Source: JALEVB01 sp022768265 (GTDB lineage Bacteria > Bacillota_I > Bacilli_A > Erysipelotrichales > Erysipelotrichaceae). From it: a stretch of 64,000 bases of DNA. The notes below the pieces were generated by a model. That model saw nothing but the letters and a program-made list of their open reading frames with translations, made no database searches and was not told where the DNA came from. Positions 49,281 to 58,586 of the stretch are shown here, piece after piece (the first letter of the stretch is position 1; every line of letters starts with the position of its first letter). The DNA is taken from assembly GCA_034168985.1 (NCBI GenBank), contig JAXFJE010000023.1:1-64000 (forward strand), read 5' to 3'. The translations under genes and the position numbers were made by a program.

Positions 49281-52109
49281 TTATCGTATTACCGCTAAAT
49301 TTTTAGTGATGTAATCAATTAGAGTAACTTGACGGTTATCTAATAAATTACGATAGTATCTTGTAACACTTAGTGTTTCTGTACTTGGTTTTGCTGGACA
49401 TGCAACATTTCCGTCTGTTTTGCTTCCATCTGGACATGTACAAGTTCCACTATTGCCATCCCAGGTTCCGCCACTTGCTCCACATTGTCCTGGATCTGGT
49501 TTTGGTACTGCTGGACAAGCTGTTGTTCCATCGGTTGTTGTGCCGCCTGGACATGTACAAATTCCACTATTGCCATCCCAGGTTCCGCCACTTGCTCCAC
49601 ATTGTCCTGGATCTGGTTTTGGCACTGTTGGACAAGCTGTTGTTCCATCAGTTGTTGTGCCACCTGGACATGTACAAGTTCCACTATTGCCATCCCAGGT
49701 TCCACCACTTGCTCCACATTGTCCTGGATCTGGTTTTGGCACTGCTGGACAAGCTGTTGTTCCATCAGTTGTTGTGCCACCTGGACATGTACAAGTTCCA
49801 CTATTGCCATCCCAGGTTCCTCCACTTGCTCCACATTGTCCTGGATCTGGTTTTGGTTTTGCTGCTGCATAGCATCCTTGATTTCCATCCCAATTAGGTT
49901 TATCTGCTGGACAGCTACAAGCACCATTATTCCATGTTCCACCAGTATCTGTACATAGTTTTTGATTAGGGTCGGTTGGCGCCGCTTCACAAATACCATT
50001 ATTATCTACTGTTCCTGAAGGACAACTGTAATCACAAGTCCCTTTGACTTTATCCCATTTAAAGCCTGCTGCAACACAGCCATTACTATCTTGATAATCA
50101 GAAGGTTTCTTCTCCGTTACAGTTGCTGCACACTTACCATCTCCATCATTATCATCAGTACCTGATGGACATGTTGCATAACATGCGTTATTGGTTGGAT
50201 CCCATTTATTACCGTTGGCAATACAATCAGTTTCATTTGTAAACGTTGATGGATCAGCCTTTGTAGCTCGACAATATTTACCGTCTGATGTCGTGCCTTG
50301 TGGACACACGGTTACACAAGCATTAGTTGATTCATCCCAAATAAAGCCTGCACCTTGACAAGTTGCTGCATCAGCATAGTTAGATGCACTATCTTGGATA
50401 CATCCCTTATTTTCAACAAATTCTCCTGCTGGACATGCACAAGCTGAGCCATTCCATGTTCCGCCCGTTTTTGTACACCAGTAAGATTGTGGCGTTTCCG
50501 ATTGAATTATTTGTTCAGAATATGTTTCATTAGAAATTGTTGGAGCATAGAATTCCCAATTCGCATCCCATTTAAATGATTTAGGCGCGGTTATTTCACT
50601 ATTTAAATCTAAATTTCTAGTAATTGCATTATGGTTATCTTCAATTGATCCCTCATAAGGTCTAACTATTGATAATGCAAGTTGAGCTGATTCAGACCAT
50701 ACACTGGAGTTATATCCTGTAACCCTTGATCCCACGATATTAAAGACGCTTTCAATGTTTTCTTGGTTATAAATACGGGAAGTTTTTTTCATTACATAGT
50801 TAAACAAATCAATAAATTGATCAACAGTAATATTCGTCGTAATATTATCCCCAGCTGCATCCAATACATTTAACAATTTATTTAAATCACGCGTACGCAT
50901 CGCAGTAGTTAAAATAGATGTGACTACTTGTTGCTGATTGGCTTGTCGTTGGAAATCCCCTGTTGCATATAAATGTCTTTCACGTGCGAAAGCTAAAGCC
51001 TGTTCTCCGTTAACTGGTACATTTTCACCTGCTGGAATCCATACTGTATAATGTCCACGCTCATCAGAAGAATTTTGCCCTACAAATTCATATGGGTTAT
51101 TAATAACTATTCCACCTAGTGCATCAACTATATCTACTACCCCTTGGAAATTACTTTCAAAATAATAGTCAATTTCAACATCTAATAGATTTTCAATCGT
51201 ATCAATCGTACACTGAATTCCTTGAACACGTGCGTGTCCTAACTTATCGCTTGCTTGTCCAGCATAGCATGCAATTGGAACATAACTATCACGGGCAATC
51301 GAGGTCATCGTGATCGTCAGACTAATTGGATTAAAGGTAACTAACATATTGGCATCCGATCTGCCCTCATCAACCCCTAAAACTAAGATTGATATTGGTT
51401 CTGATGTTATATCTTTTTCCGATTTATCTACTGAAACTGTAACCGTGTCTTTGAAAGTTTCAACTGTACTTAAACTTTCCAACGCCTCTTCATATCCTGC
51501 TACGACCTCAAAGATCCCAACATAGTTGCTAGGCATGATTGCTGCATCTACCTCATCAGCTACTAAAGCCGTAAATAAAGAGTTCAAATCTGTATATTCG
51601 CTATAATCAACACTGGTAACAACACTTTCGATATTAGATTTACCTATATCCGTATATTTTGCCCCGGCCATTATCCCTACAGTTTTCCCATCTAACTCAC
51701 TTACTGCTGTTACTCCTTGCTTTGCAACAATCGCAGCTTCTACTACTTCCTGTTGTTCTCCTGTAGTTACAATTTTGTTTACATTTCGATTTAATTTTAA
51801 AGAAGCATATGAGCCATAACCTGAAAGTAATGAAAATACCACTACTAATATAACTGTTGTATTAAAAATACTTTTTTTACGGCTTTTAATGCTGATGATA
51901 AACAAAATATTGATTGTTAATAGTAATATTAAGATTAAGACATTAATTAAGATAAATACTAATTTACTAAAATTAGAAAATTGCGTTAATGAAGTCATCA
52001 AAAAGATGATCCCAAGATCGATCAGTGCAATAATAACTGCTAATGCTATATTTACCGGTACGGTATTACCTGTAAATTTTTTAGAAGATGTTTTTTTCAT
52101 ATTTGCCAT
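49281..52109 (-). CDS. LCP-family ligase with solute-binding-like domain and Cys-rich repeat tail
   Basis: This 942-residue cell-surface protein has three N-terminal helices (about 18-40, 48-75, 82-103). A domain resembling type 3 solute-binding proteins follows (about 120-230, with LDGKTVGIMAGAKY and ALVADEVDAAIM). Next comes a LytR-CpsA-Psr domain (about 238-480) with the family residues IARDSYVPI (Arg273, Asp274), DKLGHARVQG, VDALGGIVI, FARERH and GDFQRQANQQQ. LCP enzymes attach wall polymers to peptidoglycan. From about residue 570 the tail is a chain of Cys-rich GGTWDG...CTCP modules, the last four nearly identical (39 residues each). ATG 52109 follows AGGAGG by 7 bases. Confidence 0.88.
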   Translation of the reverse strand: MANMKKTSSKKFTGNTVPVNIALAVIIALIDLGIIFLMTSLTQFSNFSKLVFILINVLILILLLTINILFIISIKSRKKSIFNTTVILVVVFSLLSGYGSYASLKLNRNVNKIVTTGEQQEVVEAAIVAKQGVTAVSELDGKTVGIMAGAKYTDIGKSNIESVVTSVDYSEYTDLNSLFTALVADEVDAAIMPSNYVGIFEVVAGYEEALESLSTVETFKDTVTVSVDKSEKDITSEPISILVLGVDEGRSDANMLVTFNPISLTITMTSIARDSYVPIACYAGQASDKLGHARVQGIQCTIDTIENLLDVEIDYYFESNFQGVVDIVDALGGIVINNPYEFVGQNSSDERGHYTVWIPAGENVPVNGEQALAFARERHLYATGDFQRQANQQQVVTSILTTAMRTRDLNKLLNVLDAAGDNITTNITVDQFIDLFNYVMKKTSRIYNQENIESVFNIVGSRVTGYNSSVWSESAQLALSIVRPYEGSIEDNHNAITRNLDLNSEITAPKSFKWDANWEFYAPTISNETYSEQIIQSETPQSYWCTKTGGTWNGSACACPAGEFVENKGCIQDSASNYADAATCQGAGFIWDESTNACVTVCPQGTTSDGKYCRATKADPSTFTNETDCIANGNKWDPTNNACYATCPSGTDDNDGDGKCAATVTEKKPSDYQDSNGCVAAGFKWDKVKGTCDYSCPSGTVDNNGICEAAPTDPNQKLCTDTGGTWNNGACSCPADKPNWDGNQGCYAAAKPKPDPGQCGASGGTWDGNSGTCTCPGGTTTDGTTACPAVPKPDPGQCGASGGTWDGNSGTCTCPGGTTTDGTTACPTVPKPDPGQCGASGGTWDGNSGICTCPGGTTTDGTTACPAVPKPDPGQCGASGGTWDGNSGTCTCPDGSKTDGNVACPAKPSTETLSVTRYYRNLLDNRQVTLIDYITKNLAVIR
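49389..49856 (-). repeat. Four tandem 117-bp repeats within the LCP gene
   Basis: Units at 49740-49856, 49623-49739, 49506-49622 and 49389-49505 are 117 bp each and nearly identical. Each codes for PKPDPGQCGASGGTWDGNS-type modules of 39 residues with four cysteines. The last unit diverges at its end (CPDGSKTDGNVAC). Older, more diverged modules lie upstream in the same gene. The long open frames on the other strand here are by-products of the repeat. Confidence 0.95.
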
Positions 52110-52120
52110 AATAGCACCTC

Positions 52121-52834
52121 CTAATCCCAATTATCATAGATAGATACTATTTCATAGCGTCCATCATGATCTATAATCGTAAAATATCCTTGTTGTTGAA
52201 ATTCATTAACATCTATTTTAGAAGAAGGTTTGTATGTCCATTTAGCTTCTATATAATATGCACTATATGGACGATCCCCAATAAAATAATCAGCGGCTCT
52301 ATCAACAACCGGAGTTTCAACCCTTTCTACTTCAAGCAAATTTTCACGACCATATTGATTAATATATAAGTCTAAATCTGCATAGAATTCATAACGCATT
52401 TGGGTTTGAAACATCATGTATTTTGGCCCGTAAAGATATTGTAAGCCACCTACTTCATAGTTCCCATCTTTATTGGTCCAAGTAAAGCAATCTGCAATAA
52501 ATGATTTAACCAAGAACTCTACGGCCTTCATATCATCATCGGCCTTTAATGCTTTAGTTAGTTCATTAAAGTATTCTTTTTGTAGATCTGTAGGATTATT
52601 ACCTATTTCATATAAATCATTCGATAATTTACTACCTGAATCAACTTTTAAAGTTTCACCCGATGCATTAGTATTTTTTACTGAAATATTGATGATATTA
52701 AAACCAAAAAAAGCCGTAACCGCAACGGATAAGATAATCATTGCTAAAATAATATTGTTATTTGCTTTTTTAATTTTTCGACGTTTAGCCTTTTCTTCAG
52801 GGCTTAGCGAGACTTTTTTAACTTGCTTGCTCAT
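52121..52834 (-). CDS. Uncharacterised single-pass membrane protein
   Basis: I do not recognise this 237-residue protein. It has a basic cytosolic N-terminus (KAKRRKIKKAN), one helix (about 28-50) and a soluble external domain of about 185 residues. That domain contains an AVEFLVKSFIADCFTW stretch and ends with a mixed beta region (GYFTIIDHDGRYEIVSIYDNWD), somewhat like an NTF2-type fold. ATG 52834 follows AAGGAGG by 5 bases, and the gene overlaps the preceding glycosyltransferase by 17 bases. It directly precedes the LCP ligase gene (11-base gap) and is probably an accessory factor in polymer attachment. Confidence 0.75.
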   Translation of the reverse strand: MSKQVKKVSLSPEEKAKRRKIKKANNNIILAMIILSVAVTAFFGFNIINISVKNTNASGETLKVDSGSKLSNDLYEIGNNPTDLQKEYFNELTKALKADDDMKAVEFLVKSFIADCFTWTNKDGNYEVGGLQYLYGPKYMMFQTQMRYEFYADLDLYINQYGRENLLEVERVETPVVDRAADYFIGDRPYSAYYIEAKWTYKPSSKIDVNEFQQQGYFTIIDHDGRYEIVSIYDNWD

Positions 52835-53771
52835 ATGATCCTCCTTCTTCATAGACTTTCTTTATGATATAATTTGGTCTTTTTTTCACTTCCATATATG
52901 TTTTTGATAAATACTCACCAATTATTCCTAAGGCAAGTAATTGGATGCCACCTAAAAATAACATAATTGATACCATACTTGGCCATCCGTCTACAGGATC
53001 ACCAAATATCAATGCTCTACCAACAACAAATATCAAACTGCAAAATGCAATAAACGAAATGATTATCCCCATAAAAGTAGCTATGCGTAAAGGAGCAATT
53101 GTAAATGCAATTATACCTTCAATTGCATACTTCAATAATCCCCAGAAGCTCCAGCTTGTTTCGCCAGCAACCCTTTCTACATTTTCGTATTCTAAATATT
53201 TTGTTTTAAAACCTACCCAAACAAATAAACCTTTGGAAAAACGATGATACTCTTTTAGTGACAATATAGCATCTACTACCTGTCTTGTCATCAAACGATA
53301 ATCTCTTGCGCCATCAACTATTTCTACTTCTGTAAAACGATTGATTAGTTTATAAAATTGACGTGCAAAAAAAGATCTAATCGGTGGTTCCCCTTGTCGA
53401 GAAACTCTACGTGTTCCAACGATATCATATCCTTGATTAATTAGTTCAAACATCTTAGGCAAATACTCAGGAGGATCTTGAAGATCAGCATCCATTACTG
53501 TTATATAGTCACCTTTTGCATGTTCTAAACCCGCTAATAAAGCCCCTTCTTTACCAAAATTACGACTAAAATCAATCACCTTGATACAATCAGGATGTTG
53601 TTGCTGTAATTCAATACATTTTTGTAAAGTTGCATCTTTAGAGCCATCATTAACATAAATTATTTCATAGTCTAATTCCATCGTTTTTAGAACTTTATCT
53701 GTTGCCGCATAAAATAATGCAACAGTCTCTTGTTCGTTATAACAGGGTACAACAATTGATAACAAGCTCAT
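52818..53771 (-). CDS. GT2 polyprenyl-phosphate glycosyltransferase (GtrB/DPMS type)
   Basis: This 317-residue protein has a GT-A domain (VVPCYNEQETV at 7-17, DADLQDPPEY, and RRVSRQGEPP) and two C-terminal helices (about 230-255, 268-295). The form is that of enzymes that load undecaprenyl phosphate with glucose or a similar sugar (GtrB, CsbB, YkcC). The lipid-linked sugar can serve to decorate wall polymers outside the membrane. Preceded by GGAGGG. Part of the operon that ends with the LCP gene. Confidence 0.92.
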   Translation of the reverse strand: MSLLSIVVPCYNEQETVALFYAATDKVLKTMELDYEIIYVNDGSKDATLQKCIELQQQHPDCIKVIDFSRNFGKEGALLAGLEHAKGDYITVMDADLQDPPEYLPKMFELINQGYDIVGTRRVSRQGEPPIRSFFARQFYKLINRFTEVEIVDGARDYRLMTRQVVDAILSLKEYHRFSKGLFVWVGFKTKYLEYENVERVAGETSWSFWGLLKYAIEGIIAFTIAPLRIATFMGIIISFIAFCSLIFVVGRALIFGDPVDGWPSMVSIMLFLGGIQLLALGIIGEYLSKTYMEVKKRPNYIIKKVYEEGGSYEQAS

Positions 53772-53853
53772 ATTTTCCCTCCGTGTATCTTTGATATTTT
53801 ATTATATATTGATTAAAAAGTAAATTTTAATATTATTTATTATTTTTTAACAA

Positions 53854-54822
53854 TCAGTTTTTATCCTTAGATATATTTCGAAAGATCCACGCAAATATCA
53901 TGATGTTCCATCTACGCACAACCCTAAAATATTTATTTTTTAATCCAGGCAAGCTATGCAAATATCTATTTTTTGCCCAATTAGGAAATTTATCATTTAG
54001 TAAGTTCCATCCTAGCATGATCGTATTCTTACGATCTTCTTTATCTGCTATCTTTGCACTTCTCAAGAAGCTATTTCCCAAGAAAAATTTAATATGTAAA
54101 TATTCCAGTTCATCATGATATTGTTCATATTCATTAATTTGTTGATAATGATCAACAATTCCATTAAAGACGGTGATCATATTTTTAACCTCATGATTAT
54201 TCGTATGCGTTATGCTTTTTCCATGCTGCACATAATATACAAAAGCTTCATCAATAAAGCTAATTTTATCCACATGCGCGCATAGGCAATACAAAAAGTA
54301 TGCGTCCTCATAACGATTACCATCAGGAAAGCGTATATTGGTGCTTCTAACAAAGGCAGTATCGTATAATTTATTCCACAATACCGCAAATAGGTTAATC
54401 ATCATTTCTTGCTTAGGTTCATAAGGACCTTCTTTTTCTAGACGATTATTTCCATTTTCTACCCAATTAAAATTTGTGACTACCATTTGAGCTTTTGTTG
54501 TTTCTATTTTTTGCAACATTTTTTCAAACATGGTTTTTTCCGCATGATCATCACTATCTAAAAAACCAAAATAAGGTGTTTCCACCTTATCTAAAGCATA
54601 ATTTCTTGCTGAAGCAATCCCTTCATTTTGTTTGGTGTATACTTTAACATTAGGAAATTTATTGGCATATTCGGTAATGATATTTAAAGAATTATCCGTT
54701 GAACCATCATTGATAACGATGATATCAAGTTCTTTCAATGTTTGATTAACCAAACTATCCAAACATTTTCCAATATATTTTTCACTGTTATAACAAGGTA
54801 CTATTACACTGACTTTATTCAT
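53854..54822 (-). CDS. GT2-family glycosyltransferase
   Basis: This 322-residue enzyme has a GT-A domain beginning VSVIVPCYNSEKYIGKCLDS, then VINDGSTDNS and FLDSDDHAE (the DXD metal site). A C-terminal part follows with a basic amphipathic stretch and no clear helix spanning the membrane. It likely adds one sugar to a lipid-linked polysaccharide repeat unit. Donor and acceptor are unknown. Start touches the stop of the preceding polymerase/ligase gene. Confidence 0.92.
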   Translation of the reverse strand: MNKVSVIVPCYNSEKYIGKCLDSLVNQTLKELDIIVINDGSTDNSLNIITEYANKFPNVKVYTKQNEGIASARNYALDKVETPYFGFLDSDDHAEKTMFEKMLQKIETTKAQMVVTNFNWVENGNNRLEKEGPYEPKQEMMINLFAVLWNKLYDTAFVRSTNIRFPDGNRYEDAYFLYCLCAHVDKISFIDEAFVYYVQHGKSITHTNNHEVKNMITVFNGIVDHYQQINEYEQYHDELEYLHIKFFLGNSFLRSAKIADKEDRKNTIMLGWNLLNDKFPNWAKNRYLHSLPGLKNKYFRVVRRWNIMIFAWIFRNISKDKN

Positions 54823-56402
54823 TACTTATTGTCCTTTTGATACGCATCATGAATACGATTCAATAAAATTGCTACTAACATCGCTAAAAAGATCGTGGTA
54901 ACAAATTGATCTAAAGTATGACCGCTCGTATAAGCAGCGCCTAGCATTGCTACCACTGACATCGCATATACCATAACATCAAGCTTCAGTAGCTTTTGCC
55001 ATTTTACTAATACTAAAATTGCTCCAGCTAAAGTAGTTAACACCCATGGTACGCAACATAATAATTCTCCAACATAACCTAAAGTATAAACCTGTTGAAC
55101 AAAATCTTGTTCTAATAAGATCGATCCATTCATAAAGGTTGAATAACCCATACCTAAGAATTTTTGTCCTTGAGTAATATTTTCATATTTATAATTCATA
55201 AATATTTTCTGAATCTGGCGACCCCCAACCCGTTCTTCAACTTCATGATTTAGGATCATATCACACCAGAAATATGGATCAAATTTATAATTGTACCAAT
55301 CAATGTAATACATCGTTGGTATGCTTTGCGCATATTTCGCTTTGATCCCATATTGTTCAAACATAAAGATATAATATTGATTAAACTCCGCCGTCCCTGG
55401 AATCAATTCCGTTTCCTGTGTGAAAGCTTCTCGCCCTTCATCTGCCATGCCATTATCAAGCAAAGCTAAATCGTTAACAGCATCTACCTGTTGATTTTGA
55501 ATAGCTGGGGTGTATGGTAAGATCATCGCAAAAATGATGGTACAAGCTCCAGCTAAAGCTACGACATTAATTTTAATCTTTTGATTCTTCAAGATAAAAC
55601 AATCAAACAAATATAGAACCAAAAAACATGCTGGCAATAATAAAGCACCGTATGTAGCAACTCGAGTTCCTAATATCTGCATAGATAAGCTATGCACTAA
55701 GATCAATGCTCCAACACCTATCTTTTCTTTTTTGCTTGTTGCCTTACTGAAAAAATAATATAACAACGGCAATAAGGCAAACATCAAGATTCCTATGGTA
55801 TTACCCTCATCAAAAAAGAACTTACTTGCTAATTCACGCGGGTGATTATTTTCATAGATACCCGTAAACCAACTAATAAAACTAGCAATGGTATAACCAT
55901 AATAGGTACTTTTACCAAAAACAAAAACATCACCTAAAAAGATTGGAATAGCTATGATACTTGACATGAAATAAGTGATATTCTTGATGATCTTTTCCGA
56001 AAAATGCAAATTGTAGATACAATATACCACGCCATAAGGCAAAACTAAGGTTAATATATATGTCAATTCTTGAAACCAATTAAATTGGAAATTGGTTGTC
56101 AACGATAAATCTGGATAAATCGCCACTGCTTGTTGACAATGAAAATAATAATAAACTGCCAAACAGATTGCATATAGCCCACCGAAGACAACCGTCTTCT
56201 TTTTATTTTGATCTTTTAAATAAAAGGTTCCCAAAATTAATAAAGGAATGATGATAAAACGAATGATCGTTGATAAGCGTGGTAAACCAAATTGATCCAA
56301 GAAATCATAGATCAAATAGTCCATATCAATTAACGGCTGTAAGGCAATAAGTAAGATCACTGCCCACATCAATACTTTTTCATTAATAATTTTTTTGATC
56401 AT
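54822..56402 (-). CDS. O-antigen ligase/polymerase-like membrane protein
   Basis: This 526-residue protein has about 11-12 helices and one large external loop (about 310-420) with several Tyr/Trp/Asp residues, the topology of Wzy polymerases and O-antigen ligases. It probably joins repeat units or transfers glycan outside the membrane. Sequence conservation in this family is low, so the specific role is uncertain. It sits between two glycosyltransferase genes with one-base overlaps. Confidence 0.8.
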   Translation of the reverse strand: MIKKIINEKVLMWAVILLIALQPLIDMDYLIYDFLDQFGLPRLSTIIRFIIIPLLILGTFYLKDQNKKKTVVFGGLYAICLAVYYYFHCQQAVAIYPDLSLTTNFQFNWFQELTYILTLVLPYGVVYCIYNLHFSEKIIKNITYFMSSIIAIPIFLGDVFVFGKSTYYGYTIASFISWFTGIYENNHPRELASKFFFDEGNTIGILMFALLPLLYYFFSKATSKKEKIGVGALILVHSLSMQILGTRVATYGALLLPACFLVLYLFDCFILKNQKIKINVVALAGACTIIFAMILPYTPAIQNQQVDAVNDLALLDNGMADEGREAFTQETELIPGTAEFNQYYIFMFEQYGIKAKYAQSIPTMYYIDWYNYKFDPYFWCDMILNHEVEERVGGRQIQKIFMNYKYENITQGQKFLGMGYSTFMNGSILLEQDFVQQVYTLGYVGELLCCVPWVLTTLAGAILVLVKWQKLLKLDVMVYAMSVVAMLGAAYTSGHTLDQFVTTIFLAMLVAILLNRIHDAYQKDNK

Positions 56403-57556
56403 TAAAGAACCTCCTCGAATTGTTTTAATATTTCATCATTGGGATAATGATAATAAACCAATGCTTTTTTCATTTCTTGCAAACGTTTTGGATCTTTTAA
56501 AGCCTCATAATAAGCTATATTTAAACTTTCTTGATTATTTTCACAGATCCAGCCATGGCATTCTTCCATGATTTGTTCTTCTACGCCACTAACTCTAGTA
56601 GATAACACCGGGGTTCCAGCAATCAAGCTTTCATTGATCACGGTTGCAAAGCCTTCATATTTGCTGCATAGAACATAAAGATCACATTTCGCGATATCCG
56701 CATAAGGATTTTGCTTGATTCCCACAAAAAAGACATTTTTCAAATTATTATCTTTGACGATCTTTCTTAACATTGCTTCTTGAAAACCACTGCCCACGAT
56801 ATATAAATTATGTTCAATTCCACGATCTATGGCATATTTATGTGCATATAACAAACGATCCAATGCCTTTTGCGGATGAAAGCGCGCTACGCTGATAACA
56901 TTTAATCCCGCTGTATTAACGATGCATGCATCCTTATTTTTCATTCCAGTAACTACTTTATCAATATCCATCAAATTGTGAATGACCGTGCCATTATCCA
57001 CTTCAAACACTTTTTCATAAGCTTCTAATGCCTGTTTGCTATCAGCAATATTTAGATCGATCAATCTTAAAGCATTCTTTACTAATGGCATATGATTTTT
57101 CGAATAATTGCAGACACTGTAATCTGTTAAGACCCAATTTAATTTGCGTAAGCTATCGCCATAAGCCGTAAAGATCGTACAAAAACCTTCTTTACACGCT
57201 AACTCAACATCATATTGTTTCGTCAACATCTTTTTGCGTTCTTTGATGATCTTGCGCTTGATGAGCCCTGTTTTCATATAAAATAATAATCGCAGCTTTT
57301 TGATCAATTTAGCTACTTGAAACTTACGTAATAACTCTATCAACGACTCATCGATCGTATCAAAAAAAGGTGTGCCATAAATGATATTGACATTCAAGGG
57401 AATCTCTTTCATCAAAGTTCCATGAGGATGTAATACCAAAAGATCGATATCATATTTATCTTTATCTAAATACAAAATGAGCGTATTCAAAACCCTTGCT
57501 ACGCCCCCCATTCGCATTTCATCATTCACAAACAGAATTTTCCGCTTATCTATCAT
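56402..57556 (-). CDS. GT4-family glycosyltransferase
   Basis: This 384-residue GT-B enzyme begins KILFVNDEMRMGGVARVLNT (the Gly-rich acceptor loop). In the second half it has VARFHPQKALDRLL, LYIVGSGFQEAML and the EX7E element CSKYEGFATVINESLIAGTP, which binds the nucleotide sugar. It adds a sugar with retention of configuration. The sugar is unknown. It overlaps the upstream GT2 gene by 11 bases. Confidence 0.93.
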   Translation of the reverse strand: MIDKRKILFVNDEMRMGGVARVLNTLILYLDKDKYDIDLLVLHPHGTLMKEIPLNVNIIYGTPFFDTIDESLIELLRKFQVAKLIKKLRLLFYMKTGLIKRKIIKERKKMLTKQYDVELACKEGFCTIFTAYGDSLRKLNWVLTDYSVCNYSKNHMPLVKNALRLIDLNIADSKQALEAYEKVFEVDNGTVIHNLMDIDKVVTGMKNKDACIVNTAGLNVISVARFHPQKALDRLLYAHKYAIDRGIEHNLYIVGSGFQEAMLRKIVKDNNLKNVFFVGIKQNPYADIAKCDLYVLCSKYEGFATVINESLIAGTPVLSTRVSGVEEQIMEECHGWICENNQESLNIAYYEALKDPKRLQEMKKALVYYHYPNDEILKQFEEVL

Positions 57557-58508
57557 ATATTTTCAATACCAGTTTGTATTTTCCCTTCTCTAATAATTTA
57601 AATATTACTTTTTTCTTAAAACTAGTTTCTTTATATCTTTCATCATTGCGATAATTTGGATAATACTTGCGTAAATATTGCATATTTTCTGCTAAGTATT
57701 CTTCCCTAACCGCTTTATCATCAAATTCTTTGATCCTTAACGTTGTTAAATCTAAACCATGTAATATGTATAAGCTTTGCAGCTTGGCTAACAATCGCGG
57801 ATCACTATTATTTATTTTAACATACTCTATACAGCGATTAATAGCCTCATATATCTCGAATATCTTTTTATTAGCACTATGGGCAATCGAGCCACTTCTT
57901 TGATAATAAACATAGAAAGCTTCATTGACCTTACAGATCTTTTTAGCTTTATATAATAGAACCGGTACAGTAGCTAGATCTTCATAATACTTGCCAACGG
58001 GAAACAACCAGTCATTAAACAAAGCTAGACGGTAAAGCTTATTACAAGCACTATTATTAATGACCATAAGTTCACTATCTTCTTTGACCGAACCTTGATC
58101 AAATGCTCCCCCACCTGCAAAATCTAATCGTCCATCATCATATAGATATTCCATATCACACACGCAAATATCACTATTCGTAATTTGGATCTGCGCTAGC
58201 ATTTCTTCGATCATCTTCGCTTTTATAAAATCATCGCTGTCAATAAACGCAACAAATTCACCCTTAGCTTGTTGGATACCCGCATTACGTGCATCACTTA
58301 AACCACCATTTACCTTATCTATAATCTTGACCCTTGCATCTTTGTTAGCATAATTTTGACAAATAGCTAGACTATTATCTTTAGAGCCATCATTGACCAA
58401 GATTATTTCTAAATTTTGATATGTTTGAGCAATTATACTATCGATACATTTAGAAAGATATTTTTCTACATTATATATAGGTACTACAATACTCACTAAA
58501 ATACTCAT
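57546..58508 (-). CDS. GT2-family glycosyltransferase (first gene of the polysaccharide operon)
   Basis: This 320-residue GT-A enzyme has VSIVVPIYNVEKYLSKCIDS near the start, VNDGSKDNS, GLSDARNAG and FIDSDDFIK (DXD). A longer frame opens at 58520, but GGTGA lies 5-6 bases before ATG 58508, so that start is preferred. It likely builds the repeat unit together with the GT4 and GT2 genes that follow. Confidence 0.92.
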   Translation of the reverse strand: MSILVSIVVPIYNVEKYLSKCIDSIIAQTYQNLEIILVNDGSKDNSLAICQNYANKDARVKIIDKVNGGLSDARNAGIQQAKGEFVAFIDSDDFIKAKMIEEMLAQIQITNSDICVCDMEYLYDDGRLDFAGGGAFDQGSVKEDSELMVINNSACNKLYRLALFNDWLFPVGKYYEDLATVPVLLYKAKKICKVNEAFYVYYQRSGSIAHSANKKIFEIYEAINRCIEYVKINNSDPRLLAKLQSLYILHGLDLTTLRIKEFDDKAVREEYLAENMQYLRKYYPNYRNDERYKETSFKKKVIFKLLEKGKYKLVLKIYDR

Positions 58509-58524
58509 TTTGATCACCATTATT

Positions 58525-58553
58525 AGTATAACAAAAAATAAAAAGCTTATACA
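58525..58553 (-). promoter_or_regulatory. Promoter of the glycosyltransferase-LCP operon
   Basis: On the minus strand TGTATA (58553-58548), 17 bases, TATACT (58530-58525) preceded by TGT, an extended -10. The -35 is weak. It lies just past the terminator of the upstream operon. Confidence 0.5.
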
Positions 58554-58581
58554 TAAAAAAAAGATAGCTCAGCTATCTTTT
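58549..58581 (-). terminator. Terminator after the SGNH gene
   Basis: AAAAGATAGC pairs with GCTATCTTTT (58559-58568 with 58572-58581), followed by T's on the minus strand. It divides the MBOAT-YdjGHI-SGNH unit from the glycosyltransferase operon. Confidence 0.85.
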
Positions 58582-58586
58582 GATAA

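Noticed and set aside
49389..49856. Possible CRISPR array or non-coding satellite
   Set aside because: The repeat unit is 117 bp with no variable spacers, and it is in frame with a convincing protein on the minus strand.
49373..49958. Long overlapping open frames on the plus strand, rich in repeats
   Set aside because: They are reverse readings of the 117-bp coding repeats of the LCP gene. They lack ribosome sites and give low-complexity Cys/His/Leu or Pro/Val strings.
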